Source: Oxytricha trifallax
Taxonomy: Eukaryota; Ciliophora; Spirotrichea; Sporadotrichida; Oxytrichidae
Assembly (NCBI GenBank): GCA_000711775.1
Contig: ARYC01000246.1
Coordinates: forward strand, 1-64,000
Length of the DNA stretch: 64,000 nt
Reading direction: 5' to 3'
The notes beneath the pieces are model-generated. The model had not been told where the DNA came from and ran no database searches. It saw nothing but the letters and a program-made list of their open reading frames with translations. Positions 1-10,165 of this stretch are shown piece by piece (position 1 is the first letter of the stretch; every line of letters begins with the position of its first letter). The position numbers and the translations under genes were made by a program.

Positions 1-141
1 TATAAAGATGTTTAAAAGCCAGATGAAATGAACATAGATGCAGGAGCTGGCACAAAGAGAAGAAATATGGGCCCAAGCAAGCCATAAGAAGAGGAGAAGA
101 AGGAGAAGCCAAACCCATTCATGGGCCAGTTTAATATGTGA
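1..141 (+). CDS. C-terminal tail of a TBE accessory (57-kDa-like) ORF, partial
   Basis: Open from the first base to TGA at 139-141 with TAA read as Gln. The tail is basic and rich in Lys, Glu and Pro (for example DAGAGTKRRNMGPSKP). The same stretch recurs in decayed form near 1830-1950, always facing the end of the transposase frame. Identification as the 57-kDa ORF rests on position and on the zinc-finger-like sequence upstream of the second copy; only the end is in the window. Confidence 0.5.
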
Positions 142-147
142 ATATAT

Positions 148-1216
148 TCATTCGTTTAAATCTAAAACTTATTTATAAACATTCATTCTTCCCTTTCTCG
201 CACAAATTGTTGTCTTATCTACGCTCACTCTCTTACAGCTGCTTTGAATCAAGTCTACTGTATCGATGGGCAAGTCATGCATAAGATGATACAGCAGAAG
301 CTTCTTGTAGTGAGTCTTTATTTAACTCCTGTAGAATTCTATTCCATTAAATTAAGGGCTGTAAGGAACGTTGTATACAGGAGTTATGTTTAACTCTTCA
401 TAAGCTTTCTTAGACTCCTTAGTCTTATGAACTGATAGGTTATCAACAAACAGGATGATCTCTTGGTTGCTATACTTCTCTCTGAGCTTATGTAGGAACT
501 CTATGTACTACTCTCGCTTAATAGAGCGAGGGTGAATCACATAACTCTCTAAGCCTGAATCTTCACTTATACCAGCTATAATTGCATGGTGACTACCTTC
601 ACTTTTTAGTCATAAACTTCTATGTTATCATACTTCTTGTATCATGACTTATTAATAAAAGTGTTGAATGTAAACACAGCTTCATCTGCATGTATGAACT
701 TGGTGTTATTATCAATAGCTCTCTGCATTTAATCATATATATAGTTTAAATTATTACTATAAAATGTCACTGTAAAATCAATCACTCTCTTCACTCTGTT
801 GACAGTCTTGAAAGTAATACCATTTCGTCTATAAATATTGGCTATACTCTAAGGAGAGATACGCATGTCTTGAAACTTGCGATGAAACATGACAGCTCGT
901 TAGTCAAGAGGAAAGTGAGCCCAATACTTTAATGTCTTAGAGTAACAGAGATAGTCAATATGGACCTGTGAGAACTTTTATTTTCTTGCAGATTGTTTTC
1001 AAGAGCCTGAGTTATAATGTTAAACAGCTAACAAGCAATGATACCTAACAGTTGAAGCACTCTTGTGTAGGAGTCGAGTCTTGCTATGGCTGTATAATTC
1101 AACACTGGTTTGACTTAGTCTATATTAAAACTTGTACCATACCGAAGCTTAAGCAGTAAATCTAAATATTACTCATCATAAATAGACCCTAGATTTCGCT
1201 AATTTCTATTTCTCAT
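148..1216 (-). pseudogene. TBE 42-kDa-type DDE transposase, interrupted
   Basis: Starts at ATG 1216-1214 and ends at TGA 150-148. The catalytic core is easy to read: HADEAVFTFNTFINKS carries the first Asp; LFVDNLSVHKTKESKKAYEE the second; YNVPYSPQFNGIEFYRSQIK the final Glu. This is the IS630/Tc1/mariner DDE arrangement, and VPYSPxFNxIE is a family signature. The reading frame changes in the middle and at least one TGA falls inside, so roughly three lesions separate it from an active gene. In Oxytricha, TBE transposases take part in genome rearrangement; whether this copy does cannot be told from sequence. Confidence 0.85.
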
Positions 1217-1240
1217 TTTGAAAATTGGCCTAATTTCTCT

Positions 1241-1318
1241 ACTAACCCCAATAAGACCCCAACTATACCCTACAAATCAAAGCACTTATAAACCTCACTA
1301 AGGGGTTTTGGGGTTTTG
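1241..1318. repeat. Right terminal repeat of TBE copy 1 with telomere-like end
   Basis: The outer 17 bases (1302-1318) are G4T4G4T4G, identical to the telomere repeat of hypotrich macronuclear chromosomes and to the known outer end of TBE inverted repeats. The inner limit at about 1241 is assumed from the usual TIR length of about 78 bp. The left TIR lies outside the window. Confidence 0.7.
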
Positions 1319-1399
1319 ATTGTTCTTGCCGACATATGAGGGAACTAAAATCTCATTCTTAAAAGCTTTATTGAGTGAAGAGAAAAAAGCTTTTAATCT

Positions 1400-2880
1400 A
1401 TCAAATATTGATGATTAAAATATCTTAAATATCCTGAGATAGTTATGAAAAACATATAAGACAATGCTATGAGTGATCTAGATGTTGCTCTCTACATTCA
1501 TCAAAGCTTCAACATTCTGAAAGTGACCAGAAAATATACTTTTTTTTTGCTGTTTTTTTCCCTGATATCTAACCACTTAATTAATTGATTTAAGAATATA
1601 ACAAGAAATGCTACAGCATCTCTCTATAAGAAAAAGAGAAGCAGGGAATTAAAATCTTCGAAAACTTTCTGTAGGTACTGCAGAAGTATCCATTGATCAT
1701 TATAATATTGTAATAAAGCCTGTGGTACTGCTATTTATTTATTTGATGAAAGAGAGAGGCACATTAAACATAGAGAAAGTATCTACCAAAGCATGAAGTG
1801 ATTAAAAGACTCTCCAGAAATTTATAAAAACTATATTAGATGAATATAGATTCAGTAACTGGCACTAAGAGAAGAAACTTATGCCCAAGCAAGCCAGGAG
1901 AGGAAAATACTAAAGAGAAGTCAAATATGTGAATATATTCATTCTTTTATTTTAATTCTCGGATTTATATAAATACAAAATCTCCCTTACTTTAGTTTAA
2001 TCATCACTGACTATATTTACAGCACTTTTAATAAAATCTACAGGTCGTGCATCAAGCGAAAGAGCAAAAGTATTTCTTTGTTGTTTTTTCAATATGTCCT
2101 TATATAATTCAATTCCATTAAACTGAGGACTCTAGGAAACATCAAATACAGGTGATATGTTTAATTTTTACAATTCTTTCCTTGAGTCTTTAGTTTATGG
2201 ACAGATAAATTATCTACAAACAGAATAATCTATTACTCTGCATATTATCTCTTATAAAATTTATGAACTTAATATATTATTCAGTATTTATAGAACGAGG
2301 ATGAATAAAATAGGTCTCGAGGCCACTATCTTCGCTTCTTCCATAAAGTATTGCATGAATTTATACTTTAACCTTTTAATCATATAATTCTATTTTGCTG
2401 TATTTCTTATACAAGACTTAGTATAAAGACATTTAAAGTAAATACAGCCTTATAAGGATGAATGAAATTATATTATACTCTTAAGCCATCTGCTTTTAAT
2501 CTAATATATAATCTAAATTAGTCTTATCGAATTGAACGGCGGAGTCGATCACTCTTTTACTTCGATTGATTATCTTGCAAGATAGTCCATTCTTTTAATA
2601 TGTTAGCACTGGATTAAGCAGGGATGTGAAGCTCAGGAAATTAGGTCAGCTCTTTAAGAAAGAGAAATGCGTATAGTATTTTAAGAGTCTTGCAATCAAT
2701 AAGATAGTAATTATGATGCTTCTAAAAATTATGGGTCTTTGTCACTTAGAAGGAAGTTGCTTATTTTAATACTAAAACTTAATAAGAAGTGAGACCTTAC
2801 AGTAGCGGGAGGTTTGTGAAGAAGCCTTGTAGAGAAGTTTGAATTTAAATAGATTTGATTTATTCACTAAAATAATCACA
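1400..2880. mobile_element. TBE-type transposon, copy 2 (older, decayed)
   Basis: Repeats the layout of copy 1: a plus-strand zinc-finger-like ORF remnant (about 1430-1950) facing a minus-strand DDE transposase remnant (about 2870-2000). The second-Asp block LFVDNLSVHK is still readable on the minus strand near 2200-2225, and a PQFNGIELYK-like block near 2110-2130 in another frame. Many frame changes and stops are present and no G4T4 terminal run is recognisable. It is clearly more diverged than copy 1. Ends are approximate. Confidence 0.7.
1431..1950 (+). pseudogene. TBE accessory ORF remnant with C2H2-like motif
   Basis: Readable pieces on the plus strand include NIQDNAMSDLDVALYIHQSF and, further on, YCNKACGTAIYLFDERERHI followed by KH. 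This gives a C-x3-C ... H-x2-H pattern like a C2H2 zinc finger. The TBE 57-kDa ORF is reported to carry zinc fingers, which supports the call. The downstream part resembles the ORF tail at the window start. Several stops interrupt it. Confidence 0.5.
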
Positions 2881-3520
2881 TCAATAACTTAACTTAAACA
2901 GCAGATAGATAAACTCAAAGTCATATGACTACCAAACCTCGCATATACTCACTTAACTTATTATAATTTAGACATTAAACCCTTACATATGCCCTATTAA
3001 AAATTTTATAAAGTATTTTATCAATCAAACTCCTGAAATGATTTTGAATCCACTTACACTCTTGTCAAATGAAGATTTTGTAAGAATTTAAAAGTATATA
3101 TTCTTTTTTAACTTTGATTTTTATTTAATGGCACTTCACCTTTAGATTAGAAATGTTTTAATATTATTATTTTATTATTTGATACAATTCACTTTATTTT
3201 TAAAAAAATCTTAAATCAAAAAGTTGCATTTTAATAATATTTTTCAATCAATATTAAATTAGTTATTTTAAATTTTATCAATGACTATAGTGTATAAAAC
3301 CTCAAGAGTATTTTTTTAATTAAGTTGAATTTGAATTTAAATAAATTACTAAATTTTAATTATTATAAGAACTTTGGTTGCTTTATGTAAAATTATAGTA
3401 GTAATATATATATAGGGGGTCTTTAAAAATCAAAAAGCAACCAACTTTTGAGGCCTGATCTGATTAAATTTTATTTGAGTATATTAATAATTATTATCAA
3501 TATCTCTGCCACATTTAAAG

Positions 3521-5228
3521 ATGATGAGCCCTCAGAATCAATTATCTCACAGGATCATACCTTTCCTCTCGTCCTCATCGGTGGAGCTCGACCCCCACCT
3601 GCTTTCACCCACCCTCCGCGCCTAACTCGAGCCCTCGTATATTCCTGACGAAGCCATCTTCGGAACTCGTCTCAGGTGCCTGCTGGACAACCTATCCTTT
3701 GTCCTCAGATCATAAAAGGAGATTGACGACATGGTCCAAACCATCTTTGGCAGGAATGTATCCACTCACTACTAGGAGATGGTAGATCACACTATTCAGC
3801 TCCACCTATCAGTCCGCAAGCTGGACTTTCACGAATACATAGCCTACTTGAAGGAGATGAAGGGAGACTTGACTAGAGAGGCAGCCCTGAGAGTAACGAT
3901 GGGAAGACACAACGATGGAGACGCGCCTAAGGTCAGAGGTGGGGACCCTCCCTATTAGATACTTGACAAAATCCCAACCGCCATTGAGGATTTCACGATG
4001 GACCATACAATGAGGCCTTCAAACATTGAAGATTAGGAGCGGACGCCCTCAGAGGGAAAAGGCCAAGAATGTGCAGATTCTTAGTCTAATACTTTATCAG
4101 TGGGCTGCCTGTCTCCAGATTTGCATCAATAACTTAACGAATTACTAGAGAAAATAAAACAACCTAAGAACATAACGAATAAATTCCTAATGGACACTCA
4201 ACAAATAACCTAATGAATAAGAATTCTAAAAAACCCAACCAAAAGGCCAGCTGATAAAGAACTCTAGGAGATGTTCATAAGAGCCACCTCGGCCCTTGAC
4301 GCCTACACCCTCACGGATTTCCTCTGGTGCTATTACGATTTCATTTTGAGAATTCCCTTAGCTATTGAAGAATAACTAAGTAGCGCTAAAGAGGAAAACT
4401 TATGAAGATCAAGCAGATATTCCTGAGCCACTCAAGAAGAATTACGTTCCAGGCACCCCCGCTGACTATAATTTCTTAGCCCTAATTGTGACATGGGGTC
4501 AATCACCTGTGCATTTACTTGTTCCTTAGTCGATGCTCTTAAGCATCTGAGCCTTTAGGATGTCTGATTAGGGGTAAGTTCATTGACCAATTACAATTGG
4601 GGGGATCATTAATTAATTAATTAAATATATTCATATTCATTCTAATTTTAGGGAAAAAGTAAATCGAGCGCAACTCCGCCAGGGTGTGTGCTGTGTGCCC
4701 CGAGCACCCAAATTCCTCCTAGTTTTAAAAGGGCTACATAATGACCTTAAGTTCGCCCCACTAGCTCAATATTCTCTAAAAAACTCGAAGGCAAAAAAGT
4801 CTGGGACATTTGGTAAGTTTAAAAATTTGATCGTTTAATAGATTAAATTAAGGGTTTAATTATAGTTTAAATAGCTGCCCTATTTTAATTAATTAAGATT
4901 AAAACTTTAAAACTTAAATTCAATTATAGAAAAATGGAGTGCTCCCACTACACCAGACACTAGCAGGAAGACCCACGCCAGAATCGCCAAGATCTTCTCT
5001 TCCTATGAAAAGATCAGGACCAAGCAGTTCATCCCTCCCTTTGACAGCATTGTGGACGAGGTCGAGGCCGCCCCTGAGGGTCACGAGGGAGTCAAGGTGG
5101 CTTGTCATTGGTTCCTCAGTGTATCTCCCACATACAAGTAAAGGCTCCTGCAGAGATCCCTAAGTCACAGCTCCATAAGGGAGGTCTGGCCACTAGCCTC
5201 CATTCACGACAGAGAAACATCTTCCTGA
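3521..5228 (+). pseudogene. Unidentified GC-rich gene with two in-phase introns, interrupted
   Basis: The region is near 50% GC while its flanks are far below that. From ATG 3521 an open frame of 231 codons uses TAA and TAG as Gln (MMSPQNQLSHRIIPFLSSSS start). Two introns are well supported: 4574-4651 and 4813-4929 both begin GTAAGT and end TAG, and the phases match so that one frame (REKVNRAQLRQ, then KWSAPTTPDTSRKTHARIAK) runs to TGA 5226-5228. About three interruptions lie in the first exon after codon 231. No domain is recognised; the sequence is charged, soluble, without a TM segment. It could be a decaying host gene, a germline-limited gene, or cargo of the neighbouring transposons. Confidence 0.6.
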
Positions 5229-5931
5229 TCAGTGATGGGACGAAAAGCTTCTTGAAATTGGGATGGTCCTTGTATATATTCGTATCTAAATATATTTTCA
5301 CTTTTCACTCATTTTATATTTCTCGTAATGGGGTTTCATTTTTCTCATTTTCACTTTGCAATAATTAAGAAATATTTTATTTTTACAACCCACGATTGCT
5401 CAAAAAATTACTCTTGAGATTTTATCATAATAATTTAATATGTTGTACTGAGAAGGTTAAAGATGATCTGTGCCCACTTTAAACACGTAGTCAATCCAAT
5501 ATTTCAAGTCAAATGGCTCTGATTTATTTATAAAAAGTCATTATATAATTTATTATTGGCTATTATTTATAATCATATTATTATAAAGATTGATTTCTTC
5601 TTTTAAATGACTTTTTAGATTTTTGAGAAATTATCCTAAAAATAATTGTTTTTCTCAATAATTTCAACTGCTTCCCGCATCTTTTTAGATGTTTGTTAAT
5701 TTAGATGGGGTCTAAAAGAGAATTAATATAATTAACTGATAAATATATTATAGAAACTCTTTTTAAAGTTTATTGTAATATATTTAATTAGAATTTAGAA
5801 AAAAGGATTTTAAAATCTAAAAAATTTAATTAATCTGTAATATCAAAATAAAATTTTAGAAAAAATTTTGAAAATAAATGAAATTAGATTAAAGAATAAA
5901 AGAATTTATTTTTGAATTTATATTTAGAATC
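5229..5931. other. AT-rich DNA, no gene seen
   Basis: After the GC-rich gene the sequence falls back to very AT-rich DNA. I see no protein family, RNA gene or repeat in either strand. Confidence 0.6.
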
Positions 5932-6332
5932 TATATAAAAGTTTGGGGGGAAGTATCCTGCCCCCTTCGGAAGTTTCCTGCTCCATGCATAAAAATATGT
6001 ATTTTTTATAATTTTTAAAGAATCTTTATCATCAATTATGATATAGTTATTTCTAATTAAGCTTCAAATATCATTTCAACTTTGATAAAGAATTTACATT
6101 TTAATGAAAATCACATTAATTATTAATAAAAAACTATTATTTTAGCCTTGTTAATAATATATAATTCGATAAAGAATAATATTGTACCTTAAAAATTATA
6201 TAATAATAAATATTGTATAGTACATGGTTATGGTAATAGAAATTGAAATTTGTTTGTTTCTATTAAATTTTTTTCAAAAAACATATAATTTAATGTTGGG
6301 GGTAGGAAACTTCCCCCCAAAAGTTTTTATAT
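5932..6332. mobile_element. Small inverted-repeat element (MITE-like)
   Basis: The two ends are imperfect inverted repeats of about 35 bp. The left arm contains GTTTGGGGGGAAGTATCCTG followed by CCCCC, and the right arm read in reverse gives CTTTTGGGGGGAAGTTTCCT then ACCCCC. The about 330 bp between them are AT-rich and non-coding. The G and C runs stand out strongly here. No target duplication was established, so the exact ends are uncertain. Confidence 0.55.
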
Positions 6333-7142
6333 ATTATTCGTAAACTCATATATTCTCAGAAATATTTGATTTTCAAATAAATTCTCAGATATAAATGTTC
6401 AACTCCCGTATTTAGGCAAACTCCAAGTTATTTCTTATGGGCTAATTCACAATAGAAAAATTAATCATCAGCAAATATTAATTTTAAATAAAAGAATTCT
6501 AATTAAAATTAAATATTCATTAAAAACAATTCTATTAATATTTATTTAATCATTGACCTCTCGCCTTTTATCCCTTATTTTCTATAAACAGAAATGCCAC
6601 TCTTCATTCTTAGATGCCCTCAAATTAAATAAAATATTTACTTAAAGTTTCAATCAAAAGCTTTTATGCATTATTTTTGTTATTTATATATAAAATTTAG
6701 ATGAAATTTCAAAAAAGATTTCTTTTGATATGGTTTTAATTAAGAAATTATATTTTTTATTTATTAAAACCTTTTTATATTATTAATATTTTTTTTCACA
6801 TTATAATGAATAAATACTTTATTTCATATGCTATCTTAAATAAATTTAATAAATATTAATTTACTTAGTTTTTTTTATTTGAATTTTATTAATAACAACT
6901 TCACTTCCATTAACAAAAATATATCTTTAATAAAGATTGTAATTTTCTTAAATTTATTATTTAAGATTTTTTTTAAACTATGAAATGGAAGTTATAAATA
7001 AATTATATTAAGGGCATAATAATTTTGATTAATATCTTACCTATTGATATTTTTAGTTAAATGGAATATAGTAAAGAGGTAGGTATCGGTTTATAAAATC
7101 GTGGGGAGAGGTGGGTGATCTCAATTAAAAATTATATTAATT

Positions 7143-10100
7143 AATTTTAAGAATATTGGTCCAATAATCATAGGTTTTTTATTATCGATCGATTCCATGA
7201 GTGAGTGGACACCTCCATGAGAATAAAATATTTTAAGTTTTTCATTTTTCAAAAGTAATCTTTAGGGTAAGAAATCTTCATGATAAACATTCTTTTGTTA
7301 GGTTATCTTCTCAAACACTAAATATAATTATTTGCTCATATATCTTTATTCAATTATTATTCATAACTAAAATACTATAAAATACTTATTTTTATAAAAA
7401 CACGTTAGGGTTAAAATATTTAGATCTGAGAGCTATTAAAAATCCATAGTCATTCTTTTAACTCATAAACTCAATGATTTCTTGAAGAGTCTCATTAGTG
7501 GGATTCATAGTAGTTCCAAAACTAATAAGCATTAATTTATCATGCTTGTCTATAAATTTTTGCCAAAAAAATTTAAATGAATTTAAGATAAACTTTTGCA
7601 GTTCAGGTTTAATAACTTATTATTGAGATTTACGAGTAAACCTATATTTAGGATAAATTATTTTAGTATTTTATGGGAGACTCATAGGCTCAAACATTCC
7701 TTAAAAAATTGTATTTAATAAATAATTGATATAATCATTCCTTCAACTCCAAAGTGTATATTACTAACTAAAAAAAGTAAAAGAATTATTATTTTTTAAT
7801 TAATAAATTAAAAAATTACAATACTCATGTTTACATTTCTCATCGTATAAAAGTCTTCGCTGTACTTATCAATATTATAAATATGGGTATTAAATTTACA
7901 TTATCTGGAATTGCAGTTGACCAATAATACATGGAAGGGAAGTTTAATAAAGAATAAAAGAACATTTGAGTAAGAGTATTCAAAACCTTATTTTATGTGA
8001 TTAATTTAGTATTTAAGTTTTACTTTTTTAAAAAAAAGATAAAAGAGTGTTTACATCTAATTTGATTTATGGTACTATTCTTTTTTTCTTTTTATTTAAT
8101 TATTTATTTTATTATTTTCATAAGTATCAGGATGCTAAATATATTAATCAAATCACTTTATACAATCTCTCGACGCAAAAAATAGATTTTTAATTTATTT
8201 GAGTTATTTTTACTTAAAAAATCTTTTGTTAATTAATTAAAAAAATATTTTATAGTATTGTTAATAAGCTGATTGCATCGTAAATATGTTTTTTTAAATT
8301 CCTTTATCTTTTGATCACTTCCTAGAATGTTAAATCTTGCTAAAATTTTATATATTTCCTGTATCGTTATATTTCTCCATTAAAAAAATCTTAGTAATTT
8401 TACTTTATTTCTTTTCAAATGCTTTATCACTTATTTTATCTTCATATTAAATTTAAACGATTCTTATGTAATCTAATGTTTAAATATCTACCAAAATTTT
8501 ATGTTCGTTTTTAAAAGATCTATGACATTTTAATAGTAAAGTATAAATAAATAAAAAATTAATTAATGCATCTATACACATTTAAAAAAGGTTTATCAAA
8601 ATTAATGAACATTACTAAAACTTAATTGTTTTTTCCCTAAAAATTTATAGATTAAATTTTGATGTTCGCTTAAGTTTAAATATTAATTTTTATTATAAAA
8701 CTTAAATATTATAAGAGAATTTTAGATTTTATATTAAATAATCTAACTCTGAAACTGCCTGCCATTGCTGAAAGGTCAGTGAAAGTTTCAAGTCCAAATA
8801 TCTATGGTCTAATAAAGTTATTAATTGAACTATGAAAATTAGGTCCTGCTAGGGCAGTCATGAATATTTTAATTAATATTTTATTTAATTTACATTTGAT
8901 ATATAGAATATCACTATATAAAAAAATTATGATAATTCAAGCTTCTAAAAAACAAACTTATCAATATAAAATAAGCGATTTATTCTAAAATCCCCATATA
9001 AATTTAGAAAAATTGAATATAAATTCAAATGATAAAATTAGCATAATTAAATAACTTCAAGCTTTCAAAAAATAAAAATTACTTTTGTACTCAATATTAA
9101 AGAAAAGGTAATAGTATTTATATTATAAATATAATGACGCTAGCTTCCGGCTGCATATCGATAACTTTCACATAAATAGGAATTTTCAGAATATTTGCAA
9201 TTATATGCGCATCAGGATTCATATGAGTGATATACATTTCAAAATTATGATCCCAAATTTCCTAAAGTAAGGTATCGTTGTTATAGATTGATTCATTTTA
9301 TATAATTATTCAATATTCAAGTTAATATTATATTAAAAGATTGAGGAAATTGAATTTCTACCAGCCTCAATGTATTTTGTACTATAAAATTTAATAAAAT
9401 TATCGTATTATTGTTGAAATACATTTGATTTGGGAAATTAGTTAATAATTAAATAATAAAACAATTAAATTCGTGGCAGTTAACTTTCTGGAAACCTAGA
9501 AAATATGGTACTCTTTCGATAGAGAATTTAAAATCAGCAAGACTTTACTATTGGCGGTACCCCTCTGACGCATTCCTGAAGCGAGATAACTCTACTTTAA
9601 TTTTGGAATTAAAAATTACTTAACAAATAACCAAAATTAAAGTAGCGTTATCTCGCTTCAGGGATGCGTCAGAGGGGTACCGCCAATAGTAAAGTCCAGC
9701 TTATTTTGAATTCTCTATCGAAAGAGTACTATATTGTCTAGGTTTCCAGAAAGTTAACTACCACGAATTTAATTGTTTTATTATTTAATTATTAACTAAT
9801 TTCCCAAATCAAATGTATTCATAGAATATTATATAAGCCTAAACTACAACCAATGTATTAACTGTATTGTGATTAATTTTTTCTAAAAATTCATCGTAAA
9901 TCTTCTAAGTCATACCATAATCAATAATAGATTTTGCTCCTATCTTTTCTATTTCATTGATTAATAAAATTTAAGATTTATAAGTTAATTATCTTCTTGT
10001 TTTTATATTAATTTACAAATTATTATCATAAATTTATTTATTGAGATATTCTGTGTTTGCAGGTGTTAAAATATAAACATCATAGTTTGCTTCTATAAGA

Positions 10101-10165
10101 TGCTGTGCTATACCAATCAAAACCCCAAAACCCTTCTATAAATTATAAAATATTAGCAGATAAGG
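7143..10165 (-). CDS. UDP-glycosyltransferase (GT1-like), split by germline inserts
   Basis: At least five minus-strand islands occur in protein order. (1) About 10165-9838: GFGVLIGIAQHLIEANYDVY, the N-terminal Rossmann GxG...L...G..V pattern. (2) About 9290-9115: ...AHIIANILKIPIYVKV, the central iA..l.iP strand. (3) 8872-8757: MTALAGPNFHSSINNFIRPQ. (4) About 7720-7420: KLMLISFGTTMNPTNETLQE, matching the UGT SFGS block. (5) 7320-7143: FLPQRLLLKNEKLKIFYSHG then GVHSLMESIDNKKPMIIGP, the donor-binding signature (PQ...l..FysHGG..S..E). Such enzymes move a sugar from a UDP-sugar to a lipid or small acceptor. The part after the signature (DQ..NA region) is not found, so the last MDS may lie elsewhere. 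The start codon is not fixed. A foldback element fills part of the gap between islands 1 and 2. Confidence 0.8.
9410..9827. mobile_element. Foldback element, copy 1 of a four-copy family
   Basis: Nearly the whole unit is one long inverted repeat. Both arms carry a near-identical outer part (AATACATTTGATTTGGGAAA), then GTTAACTTTCTGGAAACCTA, then TACCGCCAATAGTAAAGTC, TCAGAGGGGTACC and a GCGAGATAAC block near the centre. It has no coding capacity. Three related units lie at 33281, 42436 and 50839. This copy lies between two islands of the glycosyltransferase gene, so it must be removed with that insert to give a working gene. Confidence 0.85.

Larger units (their letters stand above)
1..1318. 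mobile_element. TBE-type Tc1/mariner DNA transposon, copy 1 (cut by window edge)
   Basis: The element runs off the left edge of the window. Its right end is a G4T4G4T4G run at 1302-1318 followed by ATT, which fits the ANT target preference known for Oxytricha telomere-bearing elements. Inside are two convergent reading frames: the tail of a plus-strand ORF ending at 141 and a minus-strand DDE transposase frame from 1216 to 148, 6 bp apart at their stops. This matches the TBE plan with separate 57-kDa and 42-kDa ORFs. The transposase frame is broken in a few places, so this copy looks inactive although its end is intact. Confidence 0.8.

Noticed and set aside
9115-9290. Island ...HMNPDAHIIANILKIPIYV first read as an otubain-like protease
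   Set aside because: It lies in order and on the strand of the glycosyltransferase islands and fits the central UGT region better.
10115-10133. CAAAACCCCAAAACCC preceded by AAT, looking like a perfect TBE end with an ANT target
   Set aside because: On the minus strand it is coding: it spells part of KGFGVLIG in the glycosyltransferase N-terminus, and no transposon follows on either side.
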